Made by a program: the position numbers and the translations under genes. A stretch of DNA of 64,000 bases from Hoeflea marina (GTDB taxonomy: Bacteria; Pseudomonadota; Alphaproteobacteria; Rhizobiales; Rhizobiaceae), in contig NZ_QGTR01000001.1 of assembly GCF_003182275.1 (NCBI RefSeq), positions 1,284,281-1,348,280 on the forward strand, read 5' to 3'. Shown piece after piece: positions 45,726 to 54,324 of the stretch. The notes below the pieces were generated by a model that did no database searches, had not been told where the DNA came from, and saw nothing but the letters and a program-made list of their open reading frames with translations. Within the stretch, counting starts at the first letter, position 1, and each line of letters starts with the position of its first letter.

Positions 45726-46964
45726 ATGCCCATGCAGAAAAAGGCCTTTCTCGACCGGCGCAGCCCGCCCCATATCGTCACCCTGGTGGTGATCGCCGGC
45801 CTGGCGGCCCTGAGCATGAACATGTTCCTGCCCTCGCTGCCCGGCATCGCCGTCCATTTCGGCGCCGACTACTCGGTGGTCACGCTTTCCGTCTCCGGCT
45901 ATCTGGCCTTCACCGCCGTGCTGCAGCTGTTCATCGGCCCCATGTCGGACCGCTACGGCCGGCGCCCGGTGCTGCTGTGGAGCCTGGTGCTGTATCTCGT
46001 CGCCACGGCGGCGACGATGATTGCCCCGAGTGTCGAGACCTTCCTGCTGGCGCGCATGGTGCAGGCGGCAGTGGTCTCCGGCCTTGTGCTGTCGCGCGCC
46101 ATCGTGCGCGACATGGTCGACACCGACCGCGCCGCCTCGATGATCGGTTACGTCACCATGGGCATGAGCGTCGTGCCGATGGTCGGGCCGGCTCTGGGAG
46201 GCCTTCTCGAGGACCTGTTCGGCTGGAAGGCCAGCTTCGTCGTGCTGTTGCTGGCGGGGGTGGCCACGCTGGCGCTGGCCTGGCTCGACCTCGGCGAGAC
46301 CAACCGCCATCGCTCCACCGACATGCTGCGCCAGTTCAAGGCCTATCCGGATCTTGCCCGCTCGCGCCGCTTCTGGGGCTACACGCTGACGGCAACCTTC
46401 GCCTCGGGGGCCTTCTTCTCCTTTCTCGGCGGCGGTCCCTATGTGGCGACCGAATTTCTCGGCATGCGGCCCTCCACGCTCGGGCTCTACTTCTTCTTCA
46501 TCGCCACCGGCTACATGATCGGCAGTTTCATCTCGGGGCGCCACGCCAGCCGCGTCGGCATCAATCGCATGATGATCGCCGGAAACATCATCGCGGCGGC
46601 TGGAATGCTGATGTCCCTGCTGCTGCTGCTCGCCGGGTTCTGGGGACCGCTGACTTTTTTCGGACCGGTCTTCTTCGTCGGTCTGGGCAATGGCGTCACC
46701 CTGCCAAGCGCCAATGCCGGCATTGTCGGCGTGCGCCCGCATCTGGCGGGCTCGGCTTCGGGGCTGGGCGGCGCCATCATCATCGGCGGCGGCGCCGGCC
46801 TGTCCGTGGTCACCGGCTGGCTGCTGACGCCGCAATCGGGACCCGCGCCGCTGATCGCGCTGATGCTGGCTTCGAGCCTGGCGGGCGTGATCGCCTCCGC
46901 CTATGTGGTGCGCGTGCAGGCAAGCCTGCGCCCCGGCGTCGCTGCGCCAGACACGGCCGATTAG
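45726..46964 (+). CDS. Bcr/CflA-type MFS drug efflux transporter
   Basis: Product of 412 residues with twelve helices. MNMFLPSLPGIAVHFGADYSVVTLSVSGYLAFTAVLQLFIGPMSDRYGRRPVLLW carries the MFS motif A (GPxSDRYGRRPVLL) and the Bcr-type N-terminal PxLPxxA start. SRAIVRDMVDTDRAASMIGYV and GMSVVPMVGPALGGLL are conserved motif B and C regions (GxxxGPxxGG). It is likely a proton-driven exporter of drugs, dipeptides or polyamines. The start at 45726 or at 45732 (MQKKAFL) is uncertain. Confidence 0.94.
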   Translation: MPMQKKAFLDRRSPPHIVTLVVIAGLAALSMNMFLPSLPGIAVHFGADYSVVTLSVSGYLAFTAVLQLFIGPMSDRYGRRPVLLWSLVLYLVATAATMIAPSVETFLLARMVQAAVVSGLVLSRAIVRDMVDTDRAASMIGYVTMGMSVVPMVGPALGGLLEDLFGWKASFVVLLLAGVATLALAWLDLGETNRHRSTDMLRQFKAYPDLARSRRFWGYTLTATFASGAFFSFLGGGPYVATEFLGMRPSTLGLYFFFIATGYMIGSFISGRHASRVGINRMMIAGNIIAAAGMLMSLLLLLAGFWGPLTFFGPVFFVGLGNGVTLPSANAGIVGVRPHLAGSASGLGGAIIIGGGAGLSVVTGWLLTPQSGPAPLIALMLASSLAGVIASAYVVRVQASLRPGVAAPDTAD

Positions 46965-47156
46965 GCAGGCCTTCGGGCTCTCCCGCGCCCATCAGCGAGA
47001 GCCGCGCCCGTCCCGACGCAGCACGGCTCCATTTGCTGTTGCAATTGCCGCCGAAACAGTGGGAATATCCGCCCCAGCGCGGGACGATCAAGGCTTCCGC
47101 GAGTGATCGGAACGCGGCGGCAGCAAGCCGCGATCCAGCCAACAGAGAGGACTACC

Positions 47157-47948
47157 ATGCGTATTTCAAAGGGCTTTACCCTGGCCGCGTCCGCGCTTGC
47201 CATCGCAGTGTCGATGAGCGTCGCGCCCGCCAGTGCGGAGATTACAAAGATCGTCATCGGCACCGAAGGCGCCTATCCCCCGTTCAACAACCTTGAATCG
47301 GACGGCACCCTGGTCGGTTTCGACATCGACATCGCCAAGGCGCTCTGCGCAGAGATGAAGGTCGAGTGCACCTTCGTCACCCAGGATTGGGACGGCATCA
47401 TTCCGGCGCTGGTCGCGGGCAAGTTCGATGCCATCATCGCCTCGATGTCGATCACCGACGAGCGCAAGGAGAAGGTCGACTTCACCAACAAGTACTACAA
47501 CACCGGACCGGCCATTGCCGTGCCGAACGACTCGACCATCACCGAAGCCACTGACGCGGCGCTCGCCGGCAAGGCGCTCGGCGCCCAGTCGGCCACCACC
47601 CACTCCAATTATGCCGAGGCCAAATTTCCTTCGGCCGAGCTCAAGCTCTATCCGACACCGGACGAGTACAAGCTCGACATCGCCTCCGGCCGCGTCGACG
47701 CCGTCATCGACGACGTGATCGTGCTGTCGGACTGGCTCAAGACCGACGACGGCAAGGCCTGCTGCAAGATGCTCTCCAGCCTGACGCCGGATCCGGTGAT
47801 CAACGGCGAAGGCGCGGGCATTGCCATCCGCAAGGGCGAGACCGAGCTCAGGGACATGTTCAACAAGGCGATCACCGCCATCCGCGAGAACGGCACCTAC
47901 AAGACCATCAATGACAAGTATTTCGACGTCGACGTCTACGGGGGCTGA
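47157..47948 (+). CDS. Polar amino acid ABC transporter substrate-binding protein
   Basis: Periplasmic protein of 263 residues with AGAGAGGA 5 nt before the ATG. Signal peptide MRISKGFTLAASALAIAVSMSVAPASA. The SBP family 3 features are IVIGTEGAYPPFNNLESDGTLVGFDIDIAKALC, QDWDGIIPALVAGKFDAIIASMSITDERKEKVDFTNKYY and ENGTYKTINDKYF. The pattern is closest to the lysine/arginine/ornithine and opine receptors. A Cys pair (GKACCKM) is a local oddity. It is the first gene of an importer operon with two permeases. Confidence 0.93.
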   Translation: MRISKGFTLAASALAIAVSMSVAPASAEITKIVIGTEGAYPPFNNLESDGTLVGFDIDIAKALCAEMKVECTFVTQDWDGIIPALVAGKFDAIIASMSITDERKEKVDFTNKYYNTGPAIAVPNDSTITEATDAALAGKALGAQSATTHSNYAEAKFPSAELKLYPTPDEYKLDIASGRVDAVIDDVIVLSDWLKTDDGKACCKMLSSLTPDPVINGEGAGIAIRKGETELRDMFNKAITAIRENGTYKTINDKYFDVDVYGG

Positions 47949-48138
47949 CACTCGTCGTTGATGCGTGACATGCTGATGCGGCGGGCGCGACCAACGCCCG
48001 CCGTTTCTATGCCGGCATTGCCGTTCGGCAGCCGTTCGCGGCGCGCCTGTCGCAGATGCCGTGGACTGCAAAAGGGGACTGCCGCTGCGACAGCAGGGCA
48101 TGCACGACCGGACCAACCGGCGGCAGCGAAGGAATGAC

Positions 48139-48939
48139 ATGGGCTTGACCGAGACACTGGCGGGACTGACCGGCCCGATCCTTGCGGCGCTGGATCCGTT
48201 CTGCGGACCGGCCGGCATCTTCCGATGGCTGGCGGGCGGCACGCTCATGGCCTGCGGCGACGACGGCTGGGGCGACGAGGTCGGCGCCGGCTTTCTCGTC
48301 ACCCTGACGCTGGCCGTGGCCACCCTGCCCGTCGGGCTGATGCTCGGCTTCTTCATCGCGCTCGCCAAGCAGAGCGAGGCCGCCACCCTCAGGCTGGCGG
48401 CCAACATCTACACCACCATCTTCCGCGGCCTGCCGGAACTGCTGACCATCTTCATGATCTATTTCGGCCTGCAGATCGGGATCAGGCAGCTTGTCGCCGC
48501 GCTGGGCTTCGAGACCAGCTTCGAGATCAACACCTTCTTCGCCGGGATGATAGCGCTGGCGCTGGTCTTTTCGGCCTATGCGTCCGAGGTGCTGACCTCT
48601 GCCTTCAAGGCGATCCCCAAGGGTCAGTACGAGGCCGGCAACGCGCTCGGCCTTCGCGGCGGCAAGACCATGCGCTTCATCATCCTGCCGCAGCTTGTCC
48701 GCATCGCCCTTCCCGGCCTCGGCAATCTGTGGATGATCCTGATCAAGGACACCGCGCTGATCTCGGTCATCGGGCTCGGCGACATCCTGCGCCAGACCGG
48801 CATCGCCGCCCGCGTGACCAAGGAGGCCTTCATGTTCTACGGGCTTGCCTGCCTGATGTTCCTGGCGCTCGCCATCGTCTCGTCCTGGGGCTTTTCCTGG
48901 CTTGAGCAGCGCTCGCGCCGCTCGGAGGCTGCCCGATGA
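48139..48939 (+). CDS. Polar amino acid ABC transporter permease (HisQ type)
   Basis: Product of 266 residues from MGLTETLAGLTG, with GAAGGA 5 nt before the ATG. GFLVTLTLAVATLPVGLMLGFFIALAKQS opens the permease domain. The EAA loop is YEAGNALGLRGGKTMRFIILPQLVRIALPGLGN. Its extended N-terminus (about 55 residues before the first helix, with a Cys) is longer than usual. The stop overlaps the next gene by 4 bp (ATGA). It forms the channel with the second permease. Confidence 0.93.
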   Translation: MGLTETLAGLTGPILAALDPFCGPAGIFRWLAGGTLMACGDDGWGDEVGAGFLVTLTLAVATLPVGLMLGFFIALAKQSEAATLRLAANIYTTIFRGLPELLTIFMIYFGLQIGIRQLVAALGFETSFEINTFFAGMIALALVFSAYASEVLTSAFKAIPKGQYEAGNALGLRGGKTMRFIILPQLVRIALPGLGNLWMILIKDTALISVIGLGDILRQTGIAARVTKEAFMFYGLACLMFLALAIVSSWGFSWLEQRSRRSEAAR

Positions 48940-49766
48940 GCTACTCCCACGAGCTCATCGCCCCCTCACCGCCGCCGAAGGCGCTCCTGGTGAGCTGGAA
49001 CCGCGCCAGCATCGTCGGCACGATCCTGATGGGCGTCTGGATTCTGGGCGGAATCCTGCTCGTCACCTTCCTGTTTGATGCCTGGGACATCGACAAGATC
49101 CGGCTCTACGGCCCGAAATACATTTCCGGACTCGGCGTCACGCTGAGTCTCGTTGCGATCTCGATCTCGATCGGCGCCGCGCTGTCGCTGCCCATCGCCT
49201 ACGGCCGGATGTCGAAGAACCGGGTCATCTCCTGGCTCGCCTATGGCTATGTGTATTTCTTCCGCGGCACGCCGCTGATCGCGCAGCTGTTCCTGATCTA
49301 CTACGGCTTCGGCACCTTTCGCCCGCAGCTCGAGGCCATCGGGCTCTGGGGCGTCTTCCGCGATGCCTGGAACTGCGCCCTCTTCGCCTTCACGCTCAAC
49401 ACCGCCGCCTACCAGGCCGAAATCCTGCGCGGCGCCGTGGAAAGCGTTCCCAAGGGCCAGCACGAGGGCGCGGCAGCGCTTGGGCTGAGCAAGTTCCAGA
49501 CCTTCCGCAAGATCATTCTGCCACAGGCGATGATCGTGGCGCTCAGGCCCTATGGCAATGAGATCATCCTGATGATCAAGGGTTCGGCCATCGTCGCCAT
49601 CGTCACCGTCTTCGACCTGATGGGCGAGACCCGCCGCGCCTTCTCCCGCACCTTCGATTTCCAGACCTATGTCTGGGCAGCGATCTTCTACCTCGCCATC
49701 GTCGAGCTGCTGCGCAATGTCTGGGCCGTGCTCGAGGACCGCCTGACCCGGCATTTGAAGCGGTAG
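48936..49766 (+). CDS. Polar amino acid ABC transporter permease (HisM type)
   Basis: Product of 276 residues. GLGVTLSLVAISISIGAALSLPIAYGRMS, YVYFFRGTPLIAQLFLIYYGFGTFRPQLE and the EAA loop HEGAAALGLSKFQTFRKIILPQAMIVALRPYGNE identify the family. It is translationally coupled to the upstream permease. No HisP-type ATPase follows: the operon ends here, and the next gene downstream is on the other strand. The ATPase must come from elsewhere in the genome. Confidence 0.93.
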   Translation: MSYSHELIAPSPPPKALLVSWNRASIVGTILMGVWILGGILLVTFLFDAWDIDKIRLYGPKYISGLGVTLSLVAISISIGAALSLPIAYGRMSKNRVISWLAYGYVYFFRGTPLIAQLFLIYYGFGTFRPQLEAIGLWGVFRDAWNCALFAFTLNTAAYQAEILRGAVESVPKGQHEGAAALGLSKFQTFRKIILPQAMIVALRPYGNEIILMIKGSAIVAIVTVFDLMGETRRAFSRTFDFQTYVWAAIFYLAIVELLRNVWAVLEDRLTRHLKR

Positions 49767-49897
49767 GGACCGGCGACCGGCTAGCGCTCCCCTCCACTCT
49801 CATCGCGAGAAAGCCGCCTCGGCGACCCTCGAAGGGCCAGCGTGGCCATGGCGGTGGCGTATCTGCCAGTCTTGGCGAGAGAGCATGGCCCTGATAT

Positions 49898-49925
49898 GCA
49901 AAACCCCGCTTTCGCGGGGCTTTGC
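49898..49925. terminator. Bidirectional terminator between ABC operon and PemK-like gene
   Basis: A 12-bp stem (GCAAAACCCCGC / GCGGGGCTTTGC, one mismatch, loop TTTC) lies between the convergent permease and PemK-like genes. T-rich flanks on both strands (CTTTGC on plus, GTTTTGC on minus) allow use in either direction. Confidence 0.65.
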
Positions 49926-50044
49926 TGACACCTCGGCTGAATTGCAATGTTCAAATCCAAGGTGGCCATCCCGAAGAATGGACTTAACTGCCGGTGCGAC
50001 CGGCGACCAAGGGAATATGGGCTTGAAGCCGCCGACAGTCAATA

Positions 50045-50449
50045 TCACAGGCCCAGGCCCGCTCTGACGCAAGCCCGGACACGCTCCATTGTCGCCTGAT
50101 CGAGCACCCGAATGTCATAAATTCGTTTGCCGTTCCGCTTCTTGGAAAAAAGATGGCGAAGCCTATGGAAGGCAACGGTGAGAACAATATCACCTTTCAG
50201 CCACATGATCGGCGAGCTGTATGGATGCGGCAGCGGCGTTAGCAACGTGATCTGCATGTGATGCGGCAGGACATGATTGGGTGGTGTCGTGCTGAGCGGG
50301 ACGATGGAGCAAAGCGACGAACGACCAGGGATCGGTGGCGACAGAACAATCGCGGGCCGTCTCTTGACCATTTCCGGGATACGAAATCGCTCTGACAGGT
50401 CCACGCGAACGATTGTTCCCGGAGCAGGATGATTGATGATGGTCACCAC
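50045..50449 (-). CDS. PemK/MazF-like toxin, without visible antitoxin
   Basis: Product of 134 residues starting at GTG 50449 or 50446, with GGGAGG just upstream. PGTIVRVDLSERFRIPEMVKRRPAIVLSPPI matches the PemK/MazF opening (PGxIVxVDLxx, then KxRPAIVLS). SIVPLSTTPPNHVLPHHMQI and WLKGDIVLTVAFHRLRHLF follow as strand and helix of the fold. The region is visibly more AT-rich than its neighbours, hinting at transfer. Family members are ribosome-independent mRNA endonucleases. There is no antitoxin gene of the expected size upstream in the 130-bp gap, so it may be solitary or controlled by another locus. Confidence 0.75.
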   Translation of the reverse strand: MVTIINHPAPGTIVRVDLSERFRIPEMVKRRPAIVLSPPIPGRSSLCSIVPLSTTPPNHVLPHHMQITLLTPLPHPYSSPIMWLKGDIVLTVAFHRLRHLFSKKRNGKRIYDIRVLDQATMERVRACVRAGLGL

Positions 50450-50580
50450 GAACCTCCCAACCTCATGATGCGATCACATCATCAATCTCGCTCCTGCGCA
50501 GTGTCAACTCAGGCGCGCTCTGGACGCGGGGGCGTCCGATGTTCTATGCACGGCGCACATTCCCGCCGGAGACACGCATC

Positions 50581-51393
50581 ATGGCCGCCATCGACGAAAA
50601 AGCCTTGGCCGAGGCCTACAACCGCGCCCTCAAGCTCGAGAAGAAGGGCGAATTCGGCAAGGCCGCCAAGGCCTATGCCGAGGTGCTCAGGCTCGACCCC
50701 GAGGACCATGGCGGCGCCGCGGTGCGGCTCGCCAGCATGGGGCTTGGAGAGACACCGCTCCGCGCCTCGGAAGCCTATGTCACCACCCTGTTCGACCAGC
50801 ATGCCGACGTCTTCGACAAGGTGCTGGTGGAGGATCTCGGCTATCATGTGCCGCTCATCCTGCGTCAGCGGCTGATCGAGCTCGGCCACACCCATTTCGA
50901 CCGGCTGCTCGATCTCGGCTGCGGCACGGGGCTGACCGGCGGCGCGCTGGAAGACATGGCCGACGACGCCACCGGCATCGATCTCGCCGAAAAGATGGTC
51001 GAGATCGCCCACGAGAAGGGCCTGTACGACACGCTCTTTGTCGCCGATGCGGTCGACTATCTCGACGACAACGAGGACGATCCCTACGACATGATCGCCG
51101 CCACCGACGTGCTGCCCTATCTGGGCCAGCTTGAGCCGCTGTTTGCGGGTGTCGCGCGGAATGCGGTGAAGGGCGCTCTCTTCGCCTTCTCCAGCGAGAC
51201 CCTGCCCGAGCAGATGTTTGCCGGCGCCGATTACATGGTGGGAGCCTTCCAGCGCTTTGCCCATACGCCGGCCTATGTGCGGCGCGAGCTCGACGCCGCC
51301 GGCTTCGACTGCCTCGAAGCGGGCGACATCACCGTTCGCCACGAACAGGGTTTGCCGATCTACGGTCATCTGTTCATCGCCAGGAAGCGCTGA
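50581..51393 (+). CDS. Class I SAM-dependent methyltransferase with N-terminal TPR-like segment
   Basis: Product of 270 residues from MAAIDEKALAEAYNRALKLEKKGEFGKAAKAYAEVLRLDPED, where the first 45 residues look like one TPR hairpin. The SAM-binding motif I is LLDLGCGTGLTGGALED, followed by ATGIDLAEKMVEIA and DMIAATDVLPYLG. The C-terminal LPIYGHLFIARKR is a typical final strand. The methyl acceptor is unknown. The start follows a GC-rich leader; an in-frame start at 50539 is less likely. Confidence 0.9.
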   Translation: MAAIDEKALAEAYNRALKLEKKGEFGKAAKAYAEVLRLDPEDHGGAAVRLASMGLGETPLRASEAYVTTLFDQHADVFDKVLVEDLGYHVPLILRQRLIELGHTHFDRLLDLGCGTGLTGGALEDMADDATGIDLAEKMVEIAHEKGLYDTLFVADAVDYLDDNEDDPYDMIAATDVLPYLGQLEPLFAGVARNAVKGALFAFSSETLPEQMFAGADYMVGAFQRFAHTPAYVRRELDAAGFDCLEAGDITVRHEQGLPIYGHLFIARKR

Positions 51394-51503
51394 ACCACGC
51401 GCCGACTGCGAATTGAGGGCTGGACAGGCCCGGCGCGGGACCGATCACGCCCGCGGCCCCGAAGGCGAGGACCGGCGCCCTGCCCCGATCCGCGCGCGCC
51501 GGT

Positions 51504-52280
51504 TCAGACTTCTTTCGAGGCCAGTGCCGCGATGTCGGTGAGATCGCGCCGACCCTCTGGGCCGATGACCACATAGCTTGCCGCGCCGGCTTTCCACGAC
51601 ACTAGGTCGAATCCCTTGATGGTCTGTGCCTTGAAGCCCGGCGCTGAGGCCGCGCCGGTGCTGCTCTGGAAGCAGAGTGCGACGACCGCGCCGTCGGCCT
51701 GCCGGTACATCAGCTGCGCCACCGGCCTGCCGTTGGCGACGAGGAGACGGCCGCCCTCGAAGGTCAGGCCGAACGCGCTCAGATCCGGGATCGAGAACGG
51801 CACGCCCACCGTAGATCCCAGCCACGTCTTGATGTGATCGGATTCGTTGGCCGCCACCTCGACAAGGTGACGCTTCTGGCCGGAATAGATCGCGTGATAA
51901 TCTGCGATGTCGTTGAGCCATCCGGCCCTTGCGACCTCTGTGCCGGGGGCTGCCCGGTCATAGATGAGATAGCCGCTTGCCCCGCCGGCAATGAAGAGGA
52001 GAAGACCGGCAGCCAATGCGCCCCAGACCGGTCGCCGCTGTGCGGGTTTTGCGCTGACGCCCGCGGCAGCGGACTTGATCCTCTGCGCCAGCGCAAGGGG
52101 AACCGGCTCGGCGAGCAGCGAATCGAACTGCGCCTGCGCGCTGGCATCGGCGGCCATCAGCGCGTCGAGTTCTGCCCGTAGTTCGGGGTCGGATTCCAGC
52201 AAGGCTTCGATTGCCAGCGCATCGGCGTCGGTGAGCTCGCCGTCCAGATAGGCGCTGAGCCTGATCGAGAGATCCGTCAT
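51504..52280 (-). CDS. Transmembrane anti-sigma factor
   Basis: Product of 258 residues. The N-terminal 90 residues (LSAYLDGELTDADALAIEALLESDPELRAELDALMAAD) form the anti-sigma domain without a zinc HxxxCxxC motif. A single helix spans about 90-108 (GALAAGLLLFIAGGASGYLIY), and the rest is periplasmic. The periplasmic part resembles the FecR/RskA-like C-terminal domain. The start overlaps the sigma-factor stop by 4 bp. It should hold the ECF factor inactive until an envelope signal is sensed. Confidence 0.9.
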   Translation of the reverse strand: MTDLSIRLSAYLDGELTDADALAIEALLESDPELRAELDALMAADASAQAQFDSLLAEPVPLALAQRIKSAAAGVSAKPAQRRPVWGALAAGLLLFIAGGASGYLIYDRAAPGTEVARAGWLNDIADYHAIYSGQKRHLVEVAANESDHIKTWLGSTVGVPFSIPDLSAFGLTFEGGRLLVANGRPVAQLMYRQADGAVVALCFQSSTGAASAPGFKAQTIKGFDLVSWKAGAASYVVIGPEGRRDLTDIAALASKEV

Positions 52281-52783
52281 GTCGCAATGCCCTCCTCGTG
52301 ACCAAGCACTGAGACAAGCAGCTTTCGTGCCCTGTGAATGCGGCTCATGACAGTTCCGACGGGAATCTCCAGAAGCTCGGAGACCTCCCGGTAGCTGTAG
52401 CCCTCGGCGCAGACCAGCATCAAGGGGCGGGACAGCTCGGCCGGCAGCGCGCTGACCTTGCCGCGCACCTGTCTTGCCGCCAGCGCCTCGTCGGCATCGC
52501 CGGTCTGCAACTCCGTCGCCTCCTCGGCGGGAACCTCTCCCTCGCCGTGCCGGACCTGACGCTTGCGGATCTCGGAGATCCAGAGATTGCGGATGATGCG
52601 GAACATCCAGCGGTCGAGCGGCTGGGCGGGGTCATAGAGGTGCCACTTCTGCAGCGCCGCCGCGCACGCGTCCTGAACAAGGTCGTCCGCATCGGGACCT
52701 GATCGGGCAAGCGTCAGGGCAAAGCGGCGCAGGCGCGGCAACAGCCCGATCATCTCGGTCTTGAACTGGTCCGGTGTCTTCAC
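52277..52783 (-). CDS. ECF RNA polymerase sigma factor
   Basis: Product of 168 residues from GTG 52783 (MKTPDQFKTEMIGLLPRLRRFALTLARSG). Region 2 contains DADDLVQDACAAALQKWHLYDPAQPLDRWMFRIIRNLWISEIRKRQ. Region 4 contains LMLVCAEGYSYREVSELLEIPVGTVMSRIHRARKLL, the HTH that reads the -35 element. Coupled to the anti-sigma gene, it likely drives a stress regulon that may include the COG4315 gene just upstream on the same strand. Confidence 0.93.
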   Translation of the reverse strand: MKTPDQFKTEMIGLLPRLRRFALTLARSGPDADDLVQDACAAALQKWHLYDPAQPLDRWMFRIIRNLWISEIRKRQVRHGEGEVPAEEATELQTGDADEALAARQVRGKVSALPAELSRPLMLVCAEGYSYREVSELLEIPVGTVMSRIHRARKLLVSVLGHEEGIAT

Positions 52784-52986
52784 CCTGGCCTCGTCTTGTC
52801 GGCTGTGACCGAGCCGCCGTCCGTCCGGGCAGGCCTCCCTGCGGAACGTCACGGCCCGCTGATGGACACCTAACATGTTGCCCGTGCGCCTGTCATGGCG
52901 ATTTCCGCAGTGGCGACACCGGCTTCCGCCAGGCGACACCATCGGGGGGCCGCGAGCCGGCTCGCTCGCCCCCCGTGGCGGACAGC

Positions 52987-53325
52987 CTAATGCGCGACGT
53001 GCCAGACCCCGCCGACGCCGTCGCCATTGGTCTCGCCGGGTGCCGTGTCACCCACCCAGAAATAGAGCGGCTTGCCGTCCTTGGCCCACTGCTTGGCGCC
53101 ATCCTTGCGTTCGATGGTGGTGAGGCCATCCATTTCGGCGCCGTCGGTTGCGATGTAAGGCGGCCAGTTGGTCGCGCATTCGTCATAGCAGACTGAAACG
53201 CCGGCCGTGTCCTTGTCGAAGGTGTAAAGTGTCATGCCGTCCTTTGAGGTCAGCGTGTCGGCGGCCAGGGCCGCGCCGGATCCGGCGGCGAACACTGCGA
53301 GTGCGATCATCGTTGCAATTTTCAT
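52987..53325 (-). CDS. COG4315-type secreted protein
   Basis: Product of 112 residues with GGGAG 7 nt before the ATG. Signal peptide MKIATMIALAVFAAGSGAALA. The Yx(F/W)xxD repeats that define this family appear as MTLYTFDKDTAG and KPLYFWVGDTAPGETNGD, with a Cys pair in SVCYDECATNWPPY. The function is unknown; family members are often controlled by ECF factors or found with oxidative-stress genes. It precedes the sigma factor gene by 203 bp on the same strand. Confidence 0.88.
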   Translation of the reverse strand: MKIATMIALAVFAAGSGAALAADTLTSKDGMTLYTFDKDTAGVSVCYDECATNWPPYIATDGAEMDGLTTIERKDGAKQWAKDGKPLYFWVGDTAPGETNGDGVGGVWHVAH

Positions 53326-53564
53326 GATAAGCTCCCTTGAATGGCTTGAGGCGACCACAAGTGGCGCTCTCGGAATGGTTACGCCTGCGGTCGCCGATTT
53401 ATTCGCGGGGAAGCACATTTATTTTACAAGCCATTGAAATACATCAGTTATTTTCATGAACTCATGACCGGCGGCCATGGCGCGATCACGAAACCGTGAT
53501 CGGGCGAAATTTTACGCCGTGCCATTGCGTATACCTTGTGTCACTGCACCCAAGGAGTCTTGTC

Positions 53565-54098
53565 ATGCGCCTCGTCGCCCTCACCGCCGCACTCATGTTC
53601 CCGATGGCTGCCTTCGCCGCCGGTTCGTCGGACAGTTCCCCACCCAAGCCGACCGAGACCACCAAGGTCTGCAAGGACGGCAAGATCTGGGACAAGGAGA
53701 CAAAGACCTGCGTCGACGCCAAGGAAAGCCGCCTCGACGACGACACCCGCTATCGGGCTGTGCGCGAACTCGCCTATGCCGGCGATTACCGCTCGGCCCT
53801 CTATGTGCTTTCGGCGATGTCGGACCAGAATGAGAGCCGCGTGCTCACCTATTACGGCTTTGTCCAGCGCAAGACCGGCCGCGCCGACATCGGCCTCAAA
53901 TACTACCAGGCGGCGCTGAAGGCCAACCCGGACAATCTGCTGGCCCGCTCCTATATGGGTCAGGGTCTGGTCGTCTCCGGCGATGTCGATGGCGCCCGCG
54001 TCCAGCTGGCCGAGATCGAGGCCCGCGGCGGCAGCGACACCTGGCCGGAAATCGCCCTGCGCAAGGCCATCGACACCGGCACCACCGAGAGCTACTGA
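53565..54098 (+). CDS. Secreted TPR-repeat protein
   Basis: Product of 177 residues with AAGGAG 7 nt before the ATG (signal peptide MRLVALTAALMFPMAAFAAG). KVCKDGKIWDKETKTCVDAKES is a short Cys-flanked motif. From about 65 onward TPR helices follow: YRAVRELAYAGDYRSALYVLSAMSDQN, LTYYGFVQRKTGRADIGLKYYQAALKANPDN and LLARSYMGQGLVVSGDVDGARVQLAEI. It is likely a periplasmic scaffold. The gene is divergent from the COG4315 gene, and a dispersed palindromic repeat follows its stop codon. Confidence 0.88.
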   Translation: MRLVALTAALMFPMAAFAAGSSDSSPPKPTETTKVCKDGKIWDKETKTCVDAKESRLDDDTRYRAVRELAYAGDYRSALYVLSAMSDQNESRVLTYYGFVQRKTGRADIGLKYYQAALKANPDNLLARSYMGQGLVVSGDVDGARVQLAEIEARGGSDTWPEIALRKAIDTGTTESY

Positions 54099-54141
54099 GG
54101 CCCCGGCCGGATCGATCCTGCGTGACAGATGGCGGCCCCAT

Positions 54142-54245
54142 GCATGGCGCCCGAAAGTGTGAGCCGTTACGGGATCACGGAAGGCGTCATTGCCAAGAGC
54201 CAAAGCCCATCGCGTGAATCTGACTTCGCGCGATGTGCTTTAGCC
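54142..54245. repeat. Dispersed palindromic intergenic element, copy 2
   Basis: Same element as 11888-11987: GCATGGCGCCCGAAAGTGTG, then GGGATCACGG, then GAGCCAAAGC and an imperfect palindrome at 54202-54241 (AAAGCCCATCGCGTGAAT... CTTCGCGCGATGTGCTTT). It begins about 44 bp after the TPR gene stop. Like copy 1 it follows the stop codon of a plus-strand gene in the same orientation. Confidence 0.75.
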
Positions 54246-54324
54246 GCCATCCGCTGTTTCAGCTGGGCGTAACCGGTGCGGATCGGCGGCTGCGGGCTCC
54301 GTGGTCACGACCTCGGAGCCATGT

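Noticed and set aside
45525-46835. Minus-strand frame opposite the MFS transporter
   Set aside because: Rich in Arg, Gln, His and Gly with no domain, and the MFS gene is complete on the other strand.
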